Positions 15,793 to 23,931 of a DNA stretch of 46,267 bases are shown piece after piece. The notes under the pieces were generated by a model. That model saw nothing but the letters and a program-made list of their open reading frames with translations, did no database searches and had not been told where the DNA came from. This DNA comes from DATMBF01 sp035559595 (GTDB lineage Bacteria > Bacteroidota > Ignavibacteria > UBA10030). The stretch covers positions 1 through 46,267 of the forward strand of contig DATMBF010000012.1 in assembly GCA_035559595.1 (NCBI GenBank). Direction: 5' to 3'. Each line of letters starts with the position of its first letter. Positions within the stretch are counted from its first letter, which is position 1. The position numbers and the translations under genes were made by a program.

Positions 15793-18561
15793 TTACTTCT
15801 TCCGCTTCTTTCCCAACCGGCCCTTCGCTGGCCGGGCCTTTCCATTTCGATCGTTCAATGCTGCGCGAGCAGCGGCAAGCTTTGCTATGGGGACTCTAAA
15901 CGGAGAACAGCTCACATAATCCAGTCCGATCATATGGCAGAATTCCACACTGGACGGCTCCCCACCGTGTTCGCCGCAAATCCCCAGCTTGAGCTTCGGA
16001 GAAACACTTCGCCCCTTCTCGACGGCCATTTTCATCAACGACCCAACTCCCGACCGGTCGAGTACTTCAAACGGATCCTTCGTGTAGATCTCCTTTTCCA
16101 GATAAGGAAGGAGGAATCGCCCCGCATCGTCTCGACTAATGCCGAGCGTTGTTTGCGTCAGGTCGTTTGTTCCGAAGCTGAAGAACTCGGCCTCCTTGGC
16201 AATCTCATCGGCCGTCAGCGCGCCTCGAGGCACTTCGATCATTGTGCCAACGAGGTACGGAAACTTCACCCCCCGCTCCTTCATCACCTGTTCGGCAACG
16301 CCTCGGACAATCGCGGCTTGATTCTGAAGCTCCTTTGCATGACCGACAAGCGGAATCATGACCTCCGGCTCAACCGGAATACCACGCTTCTTCACGTTTG
16401 CAGCGGCTTCGAAGATCGCACGCGCTTGCATCTCCGTGATTTCAGGGAAGACAATCCCTAACCGACAGCCGCGGAAACCGAGCATGGGATTAAACTCATG
16501 CAAGGACTCCACCCGGTGCTTCACCTTCTCGTAGGAAATTCCCATCTGTGCTGCCAGCTCCCGCTGAGCAGTTTCCTCATGCGGCAGGAACTCATGGAGC
16601 GGCGGGTCGATAGTGCGAATGGTGACCGGTCTGCCGTTCATGACTTCGAAGATCCCCTCGAAGTCTTTTCGCTGGAGTGGCAGAAGCTTCGCCAGAGCCG
16701 CTTTGCGTGCCTCCCGTGAATCGGCCAGAATCATCTCGCGCATCGGCCCGATCTTTCCTTCCCCAAAAAACATGTGCTCCGTGCGACACAGGCCGATTCC
16801 CTCGGCGCCGAAAGCAAGAGCATTCGCCGATTGATCGGGCTGGTCGGCATTCGTGCGAACCTTTAGCCGGCGATACTTATCCGCCCACTTCATGATTGTT
16901 GCAAAGGTCTGATATGTTGGTGCATCGTTCGGATCCATCGTCTTGTCGATCAACACCTGGAGAACTTCCGAAGGCCGCGTGTTGACTTTTCCAAGAATAA
17001 CCTCTCCCGTCGAGCCGTCAATCGACAGCCAATCCCCCTCGTTGATCACCTGACCGTTCACTCGCATTGTATGTGAGCCATAGTCGATGCCCAGAGCGCT
17101 ACAACCCGCGACGCAGACTTTCCCCATTTGGCGCGCAACGAGGGCCGCGTGTGACGTCATGCCCCCGCGTGCCGTAAGGATTCCTTCCGCAGCGCTCATG
17201 CCTTTGATGTCCTCAGGTGAAGTTTCGATGCGTGTCAGAATCACGGACTCGCCTCGCTTTGCCCACTCCTCGGCATCCTGCGCGTTGAACACGACACGAC
17301 CGGTTGCTGCCCCCGGACCCGCATTCAATCCCTTCGCCAGCATTTTGCCGTTCTTCACTGCTGCGTTCTTCTCAGCCGTATCGAAGATCGGCCTCAGCAA
17401 CTGGTTGAGTTGGTCGGGCTCGATTCTCTGCAGGGCTTCACGGTCGGTGATAAGCTTCTCTTTCACCATATCGACAGCGATCCTGATTGCCGCAAATGCC
17501 GTCCGCTTGCCAACTCTGCACTGCAGCATGTACAGCTTGCCTTGCTGAATCGTGAACTCAATATCCATGACGTCCCGATAGTGCCTCTCAAGAATGGCAC
17601 GAACACGCTCAAGCTGCTTGTAAATTGCCGGCTGATCATTTTTGAGCTGAGCAATGGGGAGCGGCGTTCGGATCCCGGCTACAACATCCTCCCCCTGCGC
17701 ATTCATCAAGTACTCTCCGTAGAAGACATTCTCTCCTGTGGCAGGATCGCGCGTGAATGCCACACCGGTTCCCGAATCATTTCCCATGTTTCCAAATACC
17801 ATCGACTGGACGTTCACCGCCGTGCCCCAGCTTTCGGGGATATCGTAAAGCTTGCGATACGCGATCGCACGCTCATTCATCCATGACCCAAACACGGCCC
17901 CAATCGCTCCCCATAATTGATCGACCGGATTCTCCGGAAAATCATGTCCGGTCTTCTCCTTGATCGCTCGTTTGAAGCGCGTGACGAGATCTTTGAGATC
18001 GTCCGCATTTAAATCGGTGTCCTGGCGAGCCCCCCGCTCTTTCTTCTTTTGCTCGATGATTGCCTCGAACGGATCGATCTCATCTTTATGCTGAGGCTTG
18101 AGTCCCAACACAACGTCTCCGTACATCTGAACGAATCGGCGGTAAGAATCCCAAACGAACCTTGGGTTTTGGGTCTTCTTCAACAATCCCTCAACCGTCC
18201 GGTCATTCAGACCGAGGTTCAGAATGGTATCCATCATCCCCGGCATCGACGCGCGAGCACCTGAACGAACGGACACGAGGAGGGGGTTCGATGGATCGCC
18301 GAATTTCGCACCAAGAGCCTTTTCGACTCGATGGAGCGCAGCCTCGACCTCCTTTTTCAACGTGGGTGGATATGTTCGATTGTTCTTATAGTAGTAGGTG
18401 CAGACTTCAGTGGAAATTGTGAACCCGGGCGGAACAGGAAGATGAAGATTAGTCATTTCGGCAAGATTGGCGCCTTTTCCGCCAAGGAGACCTTTCATCT
18501 CGGCGGTTCCTTCGGCCTTGCCGTTGCCGAAGAAGTAGACGTATTTCTGTTTCTTAGCCAT
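15793..18561 (-). CDS. ppdK: Pyruvate, phosphate dikinase
   Basis: This enzyme interconverts pyruvate, ATP and phosphate with phosphoenolpyruvate, AMP and pyrophosphate. From ATG 18561 it is 922 residues, typical for the family. The N-terminal ATP-grasp domain begins FGNGKAEG and KGANLAEM. The swivelling domain holds the phosphohistidine in GGMTSHAALVARQMGK (His about 471). The C-terminal TIM-barrel PEP domain ends with GICGEHGGEPSS and the SCSPFRVPIAKLAAA block. GGAG eight bases upstream supports this ATG over an in-frame GTG three codons earlier. A basic Lys/Arg-rich tail closes the protein. It fits PPi-dependent glycolysis or gluconeogenic PEP formation. Confidence 0.97.
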   Translation of the reverse strand: MAKKQKYVYFFGNGKAEGTAEMKGLLGGKGANLAEMTNLHLPVPPGFTISTEVCTYYYKNNRTYPPTLKKEVEAALHRVEKALGAKFGDPSNPLLVSVRSGARASMPGMMDTILNLGLNDRTVEGLLKKTQNPRFVWDSYRRFVQMYGDVVLGLKPQHKDEIDPFEAIIEQKKKERGARQDTDLNADDLKDLVTRFKRAIKEKTGHDFPENPVDQLWGAIGAVFGSWMNERAIAYRKLYDIPESWGTAVNVQSMVFGNMGNDSGTGVAFTRDPATGENVFYGEYLMNAQGEDVVAGIRTPLPIAQLKNDQPAIYKQLERVRAILERHYRDVMDIEFTIQQGKLYMLQCRVGKRTAFAAIRIAVDMVKEKLITDREALQRIEPDQLNQLLRPIFDTAEKNAAVKNGKMLAKGLNAGPGAATGRVVFNAQDAEEWAKRGESVILTRIETSPEDIKGMSAAEGILTARGGMTSHAALVARQMGKVCVAGCSALGIDYGSHTMRVNGQVINEGDWLSIDGSTGEVILGKVNTRPSEVLQVLIDKTMDPNDAPTYQTFATIMKWADKYRRLKVRTNADQPDQSANALAFGAEGIGLCRTEHMFFGEGKIGPMREMILADSREARKAALAKLLPLQRKDFEGIFEVMNGRPVTIRTIDPPLHEFLPHEETAQRELAAQMGISYEKVKHRVESLHEFNPMLGFRGCRLGIVFPEITEMQARAIFEAAANVKKRGIPVEPEVMIPLVGHAKELQNQAAIVRGVAEQVMKERGVKFPYLVGTMIEVPRGALTADEIAKEAEFFSFGTNDLTQTTLGISRDDAGRFLLPYLEKEIYTKDPFEVLDRSGVGSLMKMAVEKGRSVSPKLKLGICGEHGGEPSSVEFCHMIGLDYVSCSPFRVPIAKLAAARAALNDRNGKARPAKGRLGKKRKK

Positions 18562-18589
18562 TGTACTCACTCCGTTTCGTTCTTACGCT

Positions 18590-19303
18590 TTAGCGAAGAG
18601 CTTTGTCATTGATGGATATGGTGACTTCATGAAGAAAATGTGCCGCAACTTGTTTGACGGTCGGATTATCGACGTCCTTCATCCGTTCGGGATGCCATTG
18701 AATGAGGAGAAGGAACGGCATCCGGTCTTTCAACACCCACTCCGCCGCCTCAATCACACCATCTGGCGAGATCGCCGATGCGATCAAGCCACGACCAAGA
18801 TGCTCGACCGCCTGATGATGGACGGAATTCACCGTCTGCTCCTCCAAACCAACAATCGCTTCGAGGAGACTTCCGGAGACGGGGGTGATCGCATGCCTGT
18901 TTTCAATCCCATCGTTCGTTGCGTGATCGAGGAATCCTGCAGTCACAAGGTCGGGAACAAGCGTTCCTCCTAAGAAAACATTCATGATCTGCATCCCTCG
19001 GCAGATACCGAGAATGGGGATCGCCTCCTCCAGCGCTCGCTCGATCACGTCGCACTCAAATGCATCACGGAGCTCATTGACCTCTGTGGTCAAGGGAATA
19101 GCTTCCGGTCGCTCATAGAACTTCGGATGGACATCCCCGCCACCGGTGAGGATGAGGCCATCAATCTTCGCCACCTCGTCGGCATTCTCGAGCGTGTAAC
19201 CAAGCTTGACGAACTCGACATTCGGTTTGATGCGATGAATCCAGGTGAGATAATTATCGAAATACTGTTTTGGGCGATGATTGTCCGTGATGCCGATCCG
19301 CAC
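18590..19303 (-). CDS. Class I glutamine amidotransferase-like peptidase (C26, PuuD-like)
   Basis: This is a 237-residue cytosolic hydrolase of the gamma-glutamyl type. It has an early GGGD loop (LTGGGDVHP), the nucleophile elbow GICRGMQ with Cys, and the His-x-Glu pair in IQWHPE. The closest recognised role is hydrolysis of gamma-glutamyl-amine conjugates, as in gamma-glutamyl-GABA hydrolase, but the substrate cannot be read from sequence. Translation starts at GTG 19303 with a perfect AAGGAGG four bases upstream, overlapping the stop of the next gene upstream. That gene encodes a gamma-glutamyl-ligase-like enzyme, so the pair may make and cleave a gamma-glutamyl compound. Confidence 0.82.
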   Translation of the reverse strand: MRIGITDNHRPKQYFDNYLTWIHRIKPNVEFVKLGYTLENADEVAKIDGLILTGGGDVHPKFYERPEAIPLTTEVNELRDAFECDVIERALEEAIPILGICRGMQIMNVFLGGTLVPDLVTAGFLDHATNDGIENRHAITPVSGSLLEAIVGLEEQTVNSVHHQAVEHLGRGLIASAISPDGVIEAAEWVLKDRMPFLLLIQWHPERMKDVDNPTVKQVAAHFLHEVTISINDKALR

Positions 19304-19312
19304 ATATCCTCC

Positions 19313-20443
19313 TTAATCCGGGTAAAGGGGTGAGCGAGATTGGAACTCTTTCACCAGCGATTCGGTCACTGCAAGGAACGTTCCCTCTTTCTCATAAATC
19401 TTTCGTTGGCGTGCATAGCTGTTTCCACGCATGATCATCTGAGGGATACTCGCGAGTTCTTCGGTAACACCAAGTCGCCGACTGTGCGGCTCAAGGGTAT
19501 TCAAGAGATGTAAAATCTCATCGGCAAGACGAGCTGTTCTTCCGCTGTCATCGAGAATAATTTCTGCCTCGACGCCGTATCGCGACGCCTTCCATTTGTT
19601 CTCTCTGAGAATCCAGTATGGAGGGGGCGCAAAGGTTGTGCCGGCAGCATGCTGTTCATCAAACCAGTGATAGAGCGCCTGAATGAAGGCCACGAGCGCC
19701 ACCGTTTCATTCAGATTCGGGAGAGAGTCGCACACGCGTAGCTCGATCGTTCCGTAGTCGGGATGCGGACGAATGTCCCACCAAATGTCCTTGATCGAGG
19801 AGATCGAGCGGGAAGCAATCATCGAATCGTAGAACTGCTCAAACTCACGCCAACTGTTGAAGGTGCATGGATGCCCCGCCGTGGGCAAAGCTTCAAAGAC
19901 TGTTACGCGACAGGAAGCAAGGCCGGTATCCATTCCCTGCCAGAACGGTGAGCTGGCCGAGAGTGCCAAAACGTGAGGCACGTAATGCAGCATCGCGTTA
20001 TTCATTGCTATCGCATGATCACCATTGCGCATCCCCACATGAACATGAAGTCCAAACACCATCAGTCGCCGCGCCATCCATCGATTGCGATCAATAAGAT
20101 ACTTGTATCGGTCGGCAGGATAGATGATGCGGTCGGTGTAACGCGCAAAAGGATGTGAACCGCTGGAGGCCAGTTCCAGGCCGAGTTCACGACAAACACT
20201 CTGGATGGTGGAAATCTGCTGGTCAAGGTCTCTTCTCACCTCGTCGATCGTATTGCAGATGCCTGTATTGATCTCAATCATCGATTGCACCAACTCCGGC
20301 TTGATATGTGTCTGTTCGCCGCCGAGTTTCTCAAAGATCTTCGGGGATCCCGGAAAAAGATCCTTCGTCTTGGCGTCGATGATCTGCAATTCCATCTCAA
20401 CGCCCAGCGACATTCGCTTCGAACCAATAAACGGTAAAGGCAT
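19313..20443 (-). CDS. YbdK-family carboxylate-amine ligase (glutamate-cysteine ligase type 2)
   Basis: This ATP-dependent ligase belongs to the GCS2 family. It has the opening SLGVEMELQIID, the ASSGSHPFARYTD region, FGLHVHVGM with paired His, and IRPHPDYGTIELRVCDS, which contributes metal and ATP ligands. From ATG 20443 it is 376 residues. A TTG six codons earlier is also open but would overlap lpxK. E. coli YbdK has weak glutamate-cysteine ligase activity and its real substrate is uncertain, so none is assigned here. It starts seven bases past the lpxK stop codon and precedes a glutamine-amidotransferase-like hydrolase, suggesting a shared gamma-glutamyl product. Confidence 0.87.
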   Translation of the reverse strand: MPLPFIGSKRMSLGVEMELQIIDAKTKDLFPGSPKIFEKLGGEQTHIKPELVQSMIEINTGICNTIDEVRRDLDQQISTIQSVCRELGLELASSGSHPFARYTDRIIYPADRYKYLIDRNRWMARRLMVFGLHVHVGMRNGDHAIAMNNAMLHYVPHVLALSASSPFWQGMDTGLASCRVTVFEALPTAGHPCTFNSWREFEQFYDSMIASRSISSIKDIWWDIRPHPDYGTIELRVCDSLPNLNETVALVAFIQALYHWFDEQHAAGTTFAPPPYWILRENKWKASRYGVEAEIILDDSGRTARLADEILHLLNTLEPHSRRLGVTEELASIPQMIMRGNSYARQRKIYEKEGTFLAVTESLVKEFQSRSPLYPD

Positions 20444-20450
20444 CTTCTCC

Positions 20451-21488
20451 TCAGTGAACAAGTGACATTAACATCCGCTCCAGGAGTCTCTTGCCGGCAA
20501 CAATCTCTTGCCGGGTTTCTGTGACAAAAATCTCGGGCCTCATCTTCTTCTTGATGATCGGCAATCCTTTTAGCCGTACAGCATCTTTTGATGTGGTAAT
20601 GATCATATCAGCACCTGCAACTTCAGCTTTGCTTGCAATGGCCTCGATCTCATCTAACGAATACCAATGATGGTCTGGGAATACCTCGTGTGCCAGAACC
20701 TGAACACCAGCGTCGAGAAGCGTCCGCTGAAACGAAACAGGATTACCAATGCCGGATAATGCAAGAACCTTCCTCCCACGAACGTTACGAACGGTGTTTC
20801 TCATCCGTCCGCTCAATGCTCTTAACCCTGTGATGACAGTTTTCACTCCGACAATCGGTTTTTCGATTCCGAACAATCGCTTTGCCTCATCAAGTGCAGT
20901 TCCATCGTTGCAGCGCGAGAGAACGATCAAGTTCGCCCGCTTCAAGTTCGAAAGTGGCTCGCGATAGAAGCCTGCGGGCAGGAGCAAATTCGGTCCCTCA
21001 AGCTCATCCGCCGGAAAGATGACAATGTTCAAATCGCGATGAATTGCACGATGTTGAAATCCGTCATCGAGAAGAAGAACTTCGATTCGGTGGTTTTGCA
21101 GAAGCCGATTTGCCCCATGCACTCGATCTTCATCGACTGCGACCACTACCCCGCTCAAGGTTTCAGCAACCTCCGTCGGTTCATCACCCGCCTCCCGAGC
21201 TGACACGAGAAGCTTCTTGCCGTCGCTTACGAGGAGGTAGCCCTCCGACGAGCGTTTGTATCCGCGACCCAGCACCCCCACGCGATATCGTTTTCGCTTG
21301 AACCAATCGGCAAGCCAGATGACAAACGGCGTTTTGCCTGTCCCGCCGGCAGAGATGTTCCCCACCGATATGACTTTGCACGAAACGCGTGCGGCGCTAA
21401 GGATCCCGGCATCAAACAACCAGTTTCGTAGCGCAACACCGGTCCGGTAAAACGGCGAAAGTGGGGCAAGCAATGGATGTGGCTTCAC
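20451..21488 (-). CDS. lpxK: Tetraacyldisaccharide 4'-kinase
   Basis: This enzyme phosphorylates the 4' position of the lipid A disaccharide precursor at the inner membrane. The 345-residue protein has the Walker A motif SAGGTGKTP at about 46-54, the LGRGYKR block, and LLLDDGFQHRAIHRDLNIV, the family's DDGFQ signature. The start is GTG at 21488 within a GTGA overlap with the lpxB stop codon, so the two genes are translationally coupled. Together they show that the organism makes lipid A. Confidence 0.95.
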   Translation of the reverse strand: MKPHPLLAPLSPFYRTGVALRNWLFDAGILSAARVSCKVISVGNISAGGTGKTPFVIWLADWFKRKRYRVGVLGRGYKRSSEGYLLVSDGKKLLVSAREAGDEPTEVAETLSGVVVAVDEDRVHGANRLLQNHRIEVLLLDDGFQHRAIHRDLNIVIFPADELEGPNLLLPAGFYREPLSNLKRANLIVLSRCNDGTALDEAKRLFGIEKPIVGVKTVITGLRALSGRMRNTVRNVRGRKVLALSGIGNPVSFQRTLLDAGVQVLAHEVFPDHHWYSLDEIEAIASKAEVAGADMIITTSKDAVRLKGLPIIKKKMRPEIFVTETRQEIVAGKRLLERMLMSLVH

Positions 21489-22612
21489 GTTTTCGCCATC
21501 TGGAGAATGTGTTCGGCCACGCGTCGCGAGGCGCCGACCGATCCAAGCTTGCTTTTCACGGCCGCGAGCTCCTCGCGCATTGTCCGGATCCGCCCCTCGT
21601 CGGCAAGCAGGTTCAGTGCTTCGTTTGCAATGCGCTCGGGGGTTGCTTCATGCTGAATAAACTCCGGCACAATCTTTTTGCCGCCAACAATATTGACAAG
21701 TCCGATGTTGTTCACACGCACAAGTAACCGTCCGATAAGATACGTTAACCAGGATGTCCGATACAGCACAAACATCGGTGTTCCGAAACACGCCGTCTCA
21801 AGCGTTGCTGTGCCCGACGTAACAAGAGCAAAGTCGGCATGTTGCATCAGCTCATACGTTGCACCTTTCACAAGTCGGAAGCCGTCGAGGTCAAAGAACG
21901 TTCGAAAGAATGTTTCATCAAGTGTCGGCGCGACACTGATCGCCACTTCCATGTCCGCTTGCCTCGCGATGCGTTTGGCGGCGTCGAGCATGACCGGGAG
22001 AATCATGGTAATCTCCTGCACACGGCTACCCGGGATAAGCGCCAGCAATTTCTTTCCGGTCGTCAGTTCATACCGCTTGAAGAATCCCTTTCGATCAAGC
22101 CCGGTTTCCAGCACCTCGAGCAGGGGATGACCGACAAACTCGGCATCGATTCCCGCTTCCCGATAAAGTTCTTCCTCGAAGGGGAAAATGACGAGCATCT
22201 TGTCCACCACCGACTTCATAGACTTCATTCGCGAACGATGCCAGGCCCACACTTGGGGGCTGATATAGTAAAGAACTTTGACGCCCGCCTGCTTTGCCTT
22301 CTTCGCAAAGCGAAGATTGAATCCGGGGTAGTCAATCAAAACGACCACATCGGGGCGCTTGAGCGACAGAAGTTGACTCAGGGTTCGTTCGACAGATCGG
22401 ATCACCGGCAGGTGCTTCACAACCTCGATGAAGCCCATAAACGAAAGCTCTTTAATGTGGTACACGAGCTCCATGCCTTGCTGTCGCATTTTGTCGCCGC
22501 CGACGCCGAAGACCTCAACCGGCGGCTGGAGGCGCTTCAGCTGGCGCACAACACCGGAACCATGAAGGTCTCCTGAGGCCTCACCGGCAATGATCATTAC
22601 CCGGGGAGGCAT
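21485..22612 (-). CDS. lpxB: Lipid-A-disaccharide synthase
   Basis: This GT19 glycosyltransferase condenses UDP-diacylglucosamine with lipid X to give the tetraacyl disaccharide. It is 375 residues from ATG 22612, opening MPPRVMIIAGEASGDLHG, the family's conserved start. Later blocks include DYPGFNLRFAKKAK, YYISPQVWAWHRSR, LPGSR in the form LIPGSRVQEI, and TSGTATLETACFGTPM. An upstream in-frame extension was rejected because it lacks family similarity and would overlap the preceding gene. The stop overlaps the lpxK start. Confidence 0.96.
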   Translation of the reverse strand: MPPRVMIIAGEASGDLHGSGVVRQLKRLQPPVEVFGVGGDKMRQQGMELVYHIKELSFMGFIEVVKHLPVIRSVERTLSQLLSLKRPDVVVLIDYPGFNLRFAKKAKQAGVKVLYYISPQVWAWHRSRMKSMKSVVDKMLVIFPFEEELYREAGIDAEFVGHPLLEVLETGLDRKGFFKRYELTTGKKLLALIPGSRVQEITMILPVMLDAAKRIARQADMEVAISVAPTLDETFFRTFFDLDGFRLVKGATYELMQHADFALVTSGTATLETACFGTPMFVLYRTSWLTYLIGRLLVRVNNIGLVNIVGGKKIVPEFIQHEATPERIANEALNLLADEGRIRTMREELAAVKSKLGSVGASRRVAEHILQMAKT

Positions 22613-22614
22613 CG

Positions 22615-23196
22615 TTATGTCCAAAGCCAAAGAACAACGAGGATGATCGTGACGAGCGCAATCGCTTGCAGCGTGCGTCGTTCCGATTTCAATGCAGCGT
22701 TCCAATCCGGTTTCTGCTCGGCTTGTGCCTCGGACCAATACGGGATCATTCGCGGCACGAAGCGAGGAACATTCCGGACATACGATGCAAATTCTTTCGG
22801 GAATGTCTTCGCGAGAAACTCCTCCTCAAGCGACACAATCATTCGATACTGGATAAAGAAAAAGATCGCCGCCGCAAGCACGAGCCAGGGAACGAGCGCG
22901 TTCGACATGACACCGACACCGATGTAGAGAAGCATGTTTCCGACATATAACGGATTGCGCATGTATGCAAAAGGACCGGCAACCACAAGCTGTGGAGCGC
23001 CGACGTTTCCTGTTACTCGCGTCAATGCTCCGGCATACGCGACCCCCCAAAAGCGAAGGAGCTCACCGAAGATTGCAACAAGTCCACCGCTTATCATGGT
23101 CTGCGTTGTCGGCTGGGCAAAGAGCACCATGAGAATCAAAAATGGAATCGGTGTGTAACTCCGGAACCGGAATAACGTCGCACGTAGATCGTTCAA
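22615..23196 (-). CDS. Isoprenylcysteine carboxyl methyltransferase / phospholipid methyltransferase family membrane protein
   Basis: This 193-residue integral membrane protein has about four or five hydrophobic segments. It carries the SAM-binding signature of this family, GPFAYMRNPLYVGNM, near residues 74-88, followed by SLEEEFLAKTFPKEFASYV, also typical. Members methylate small lipophilic or lipid substrates; bacteria do not have prenylated CAAX proteins, so the substrate is unknown. The start is TTG at 23196 with GAGGAG about six bases upstream. The stop lies two bases before lpxB, so an envelope lipid target is plausible but inferred only from context. Confidence 0.83.
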   Translation of the reverse strand: MNDLRATLFRFRSYTPIPFLILMVLFAQPTTQTMISGGLVAIFGELLRFWGVAYAGALTRVTGNVGAPQLVVAGPFAYMRNPLYVGNMLLYIGVGVMSNALVPWLVLAAAIFFFIQYRMIVSLEEEFLAKTFPKEFASYVRNVPRFVPRMIPYWSEAQAEQKPDWNAALKSERRTLQAIALVTIILVVLWLWT

Positions 23197-23211
23197 ATCA
23201 ACTCCTCAAAC

Positions 23212-23928
23212 TTATCCCTGCAGAAAAACATCTCGTCGTGCCATCTTCGCCTCCCGCCGCTGCTTCACCCCCTTCTTCTTCACAAGTTCTTCAAGAAGCG
23301 ATTGCACATCGGCAAACGTGCGAAACTCATGGTAAGTGATATTTTGGGACTGGCAGTACGGGATGAGTTCTTGCTTCGCAAACACGACATCAGCATAGCG
23401 TGCCGGACAGCGATCGGAATAGCCGTCGCCAATATAGACGATGAGATCATCGTCGCCGGACAATCTGAGGAGGTGGTTACGCTTGCAGTTAGCGCACCGC
23501 GGACACTCGGAATCGGTGTACGGAAACACCGGCCGGATCCGAGTTCTCCGCCCCTCCTCCAAAAATTCCAATTGATTCGAATAGAACGGAAGCTGATCCA
23601 ACCCATGGTTCTTCAGAAACCGCTCGACATACACATCGAAGCCGTCGCTCACGATCGTTAGCGGGATTTGGTTTGCTGCACAGAACTGAACAAACGAATG
23701 AAATGATGGATCAGGAACGAAATGATCGACAAACGACTCCAACTCTGCCCGCGTGAGATTCTCGACTGCGTCACATTCAGCCACAAAGCACTCCGGCGCC
23801 GTGATTTCACCCGAGAGGTAACGCTGAACAATCTGGACCGCTCGGTCTCCCGCATACCGGCGGAACAGTGCGTTGCCAATATCCTGAGTTGTAATCGTCC
23901 CGTCAAAATCACAGTATACTCGAATCAT
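23212..23928 (-). CDS. HAD-superfamily phosphatase, MtnX/PSP-like
   Basis: This is a 238-residue phosphatase with the nucleophile motif DFDGTIT at residues 7-13 and the motif II Ser in TIVSDGFDVYVE. The Lys/Asp region is YIGDGYSDRCPA. The inserted CPRCANCKRNH cluster (three Cys) is seen in MtnX-like proteins, which dephosphorylate an intermediate of methionine salvage, but no other salvage gene is nearby. Serine or another small phosphoester could equally be the substrate. It starts three bases after the smc stop codon and ends 15 bases before the methyltransferase gene. The C-terminus is unusually basic (KKKGVKQRREAK). Confidence 0.8.
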   Translation of the reverse strand: MIRVYCDFDGTITTQDIGNALFRRYAGDRAVQIVQRYLSGEITAPECFVAECDAVENLTRAELESFVDHFVPDPSFHSFVQFCAANQIPLTIVSDGFDVYVERFLKNHGLDQLPFYSNQLEFLEEGRRTRIRPVFPYTDSECPRCANCKRNHLLRLSGDDDLIVYIGDGYSDRCPARYADVVFAKQELIPYCQSQNITYHEFRTFADVQSLLEELVKKKGVKQRREAKMARRDVFLQG

Positions 23929-23931
23929 ATG

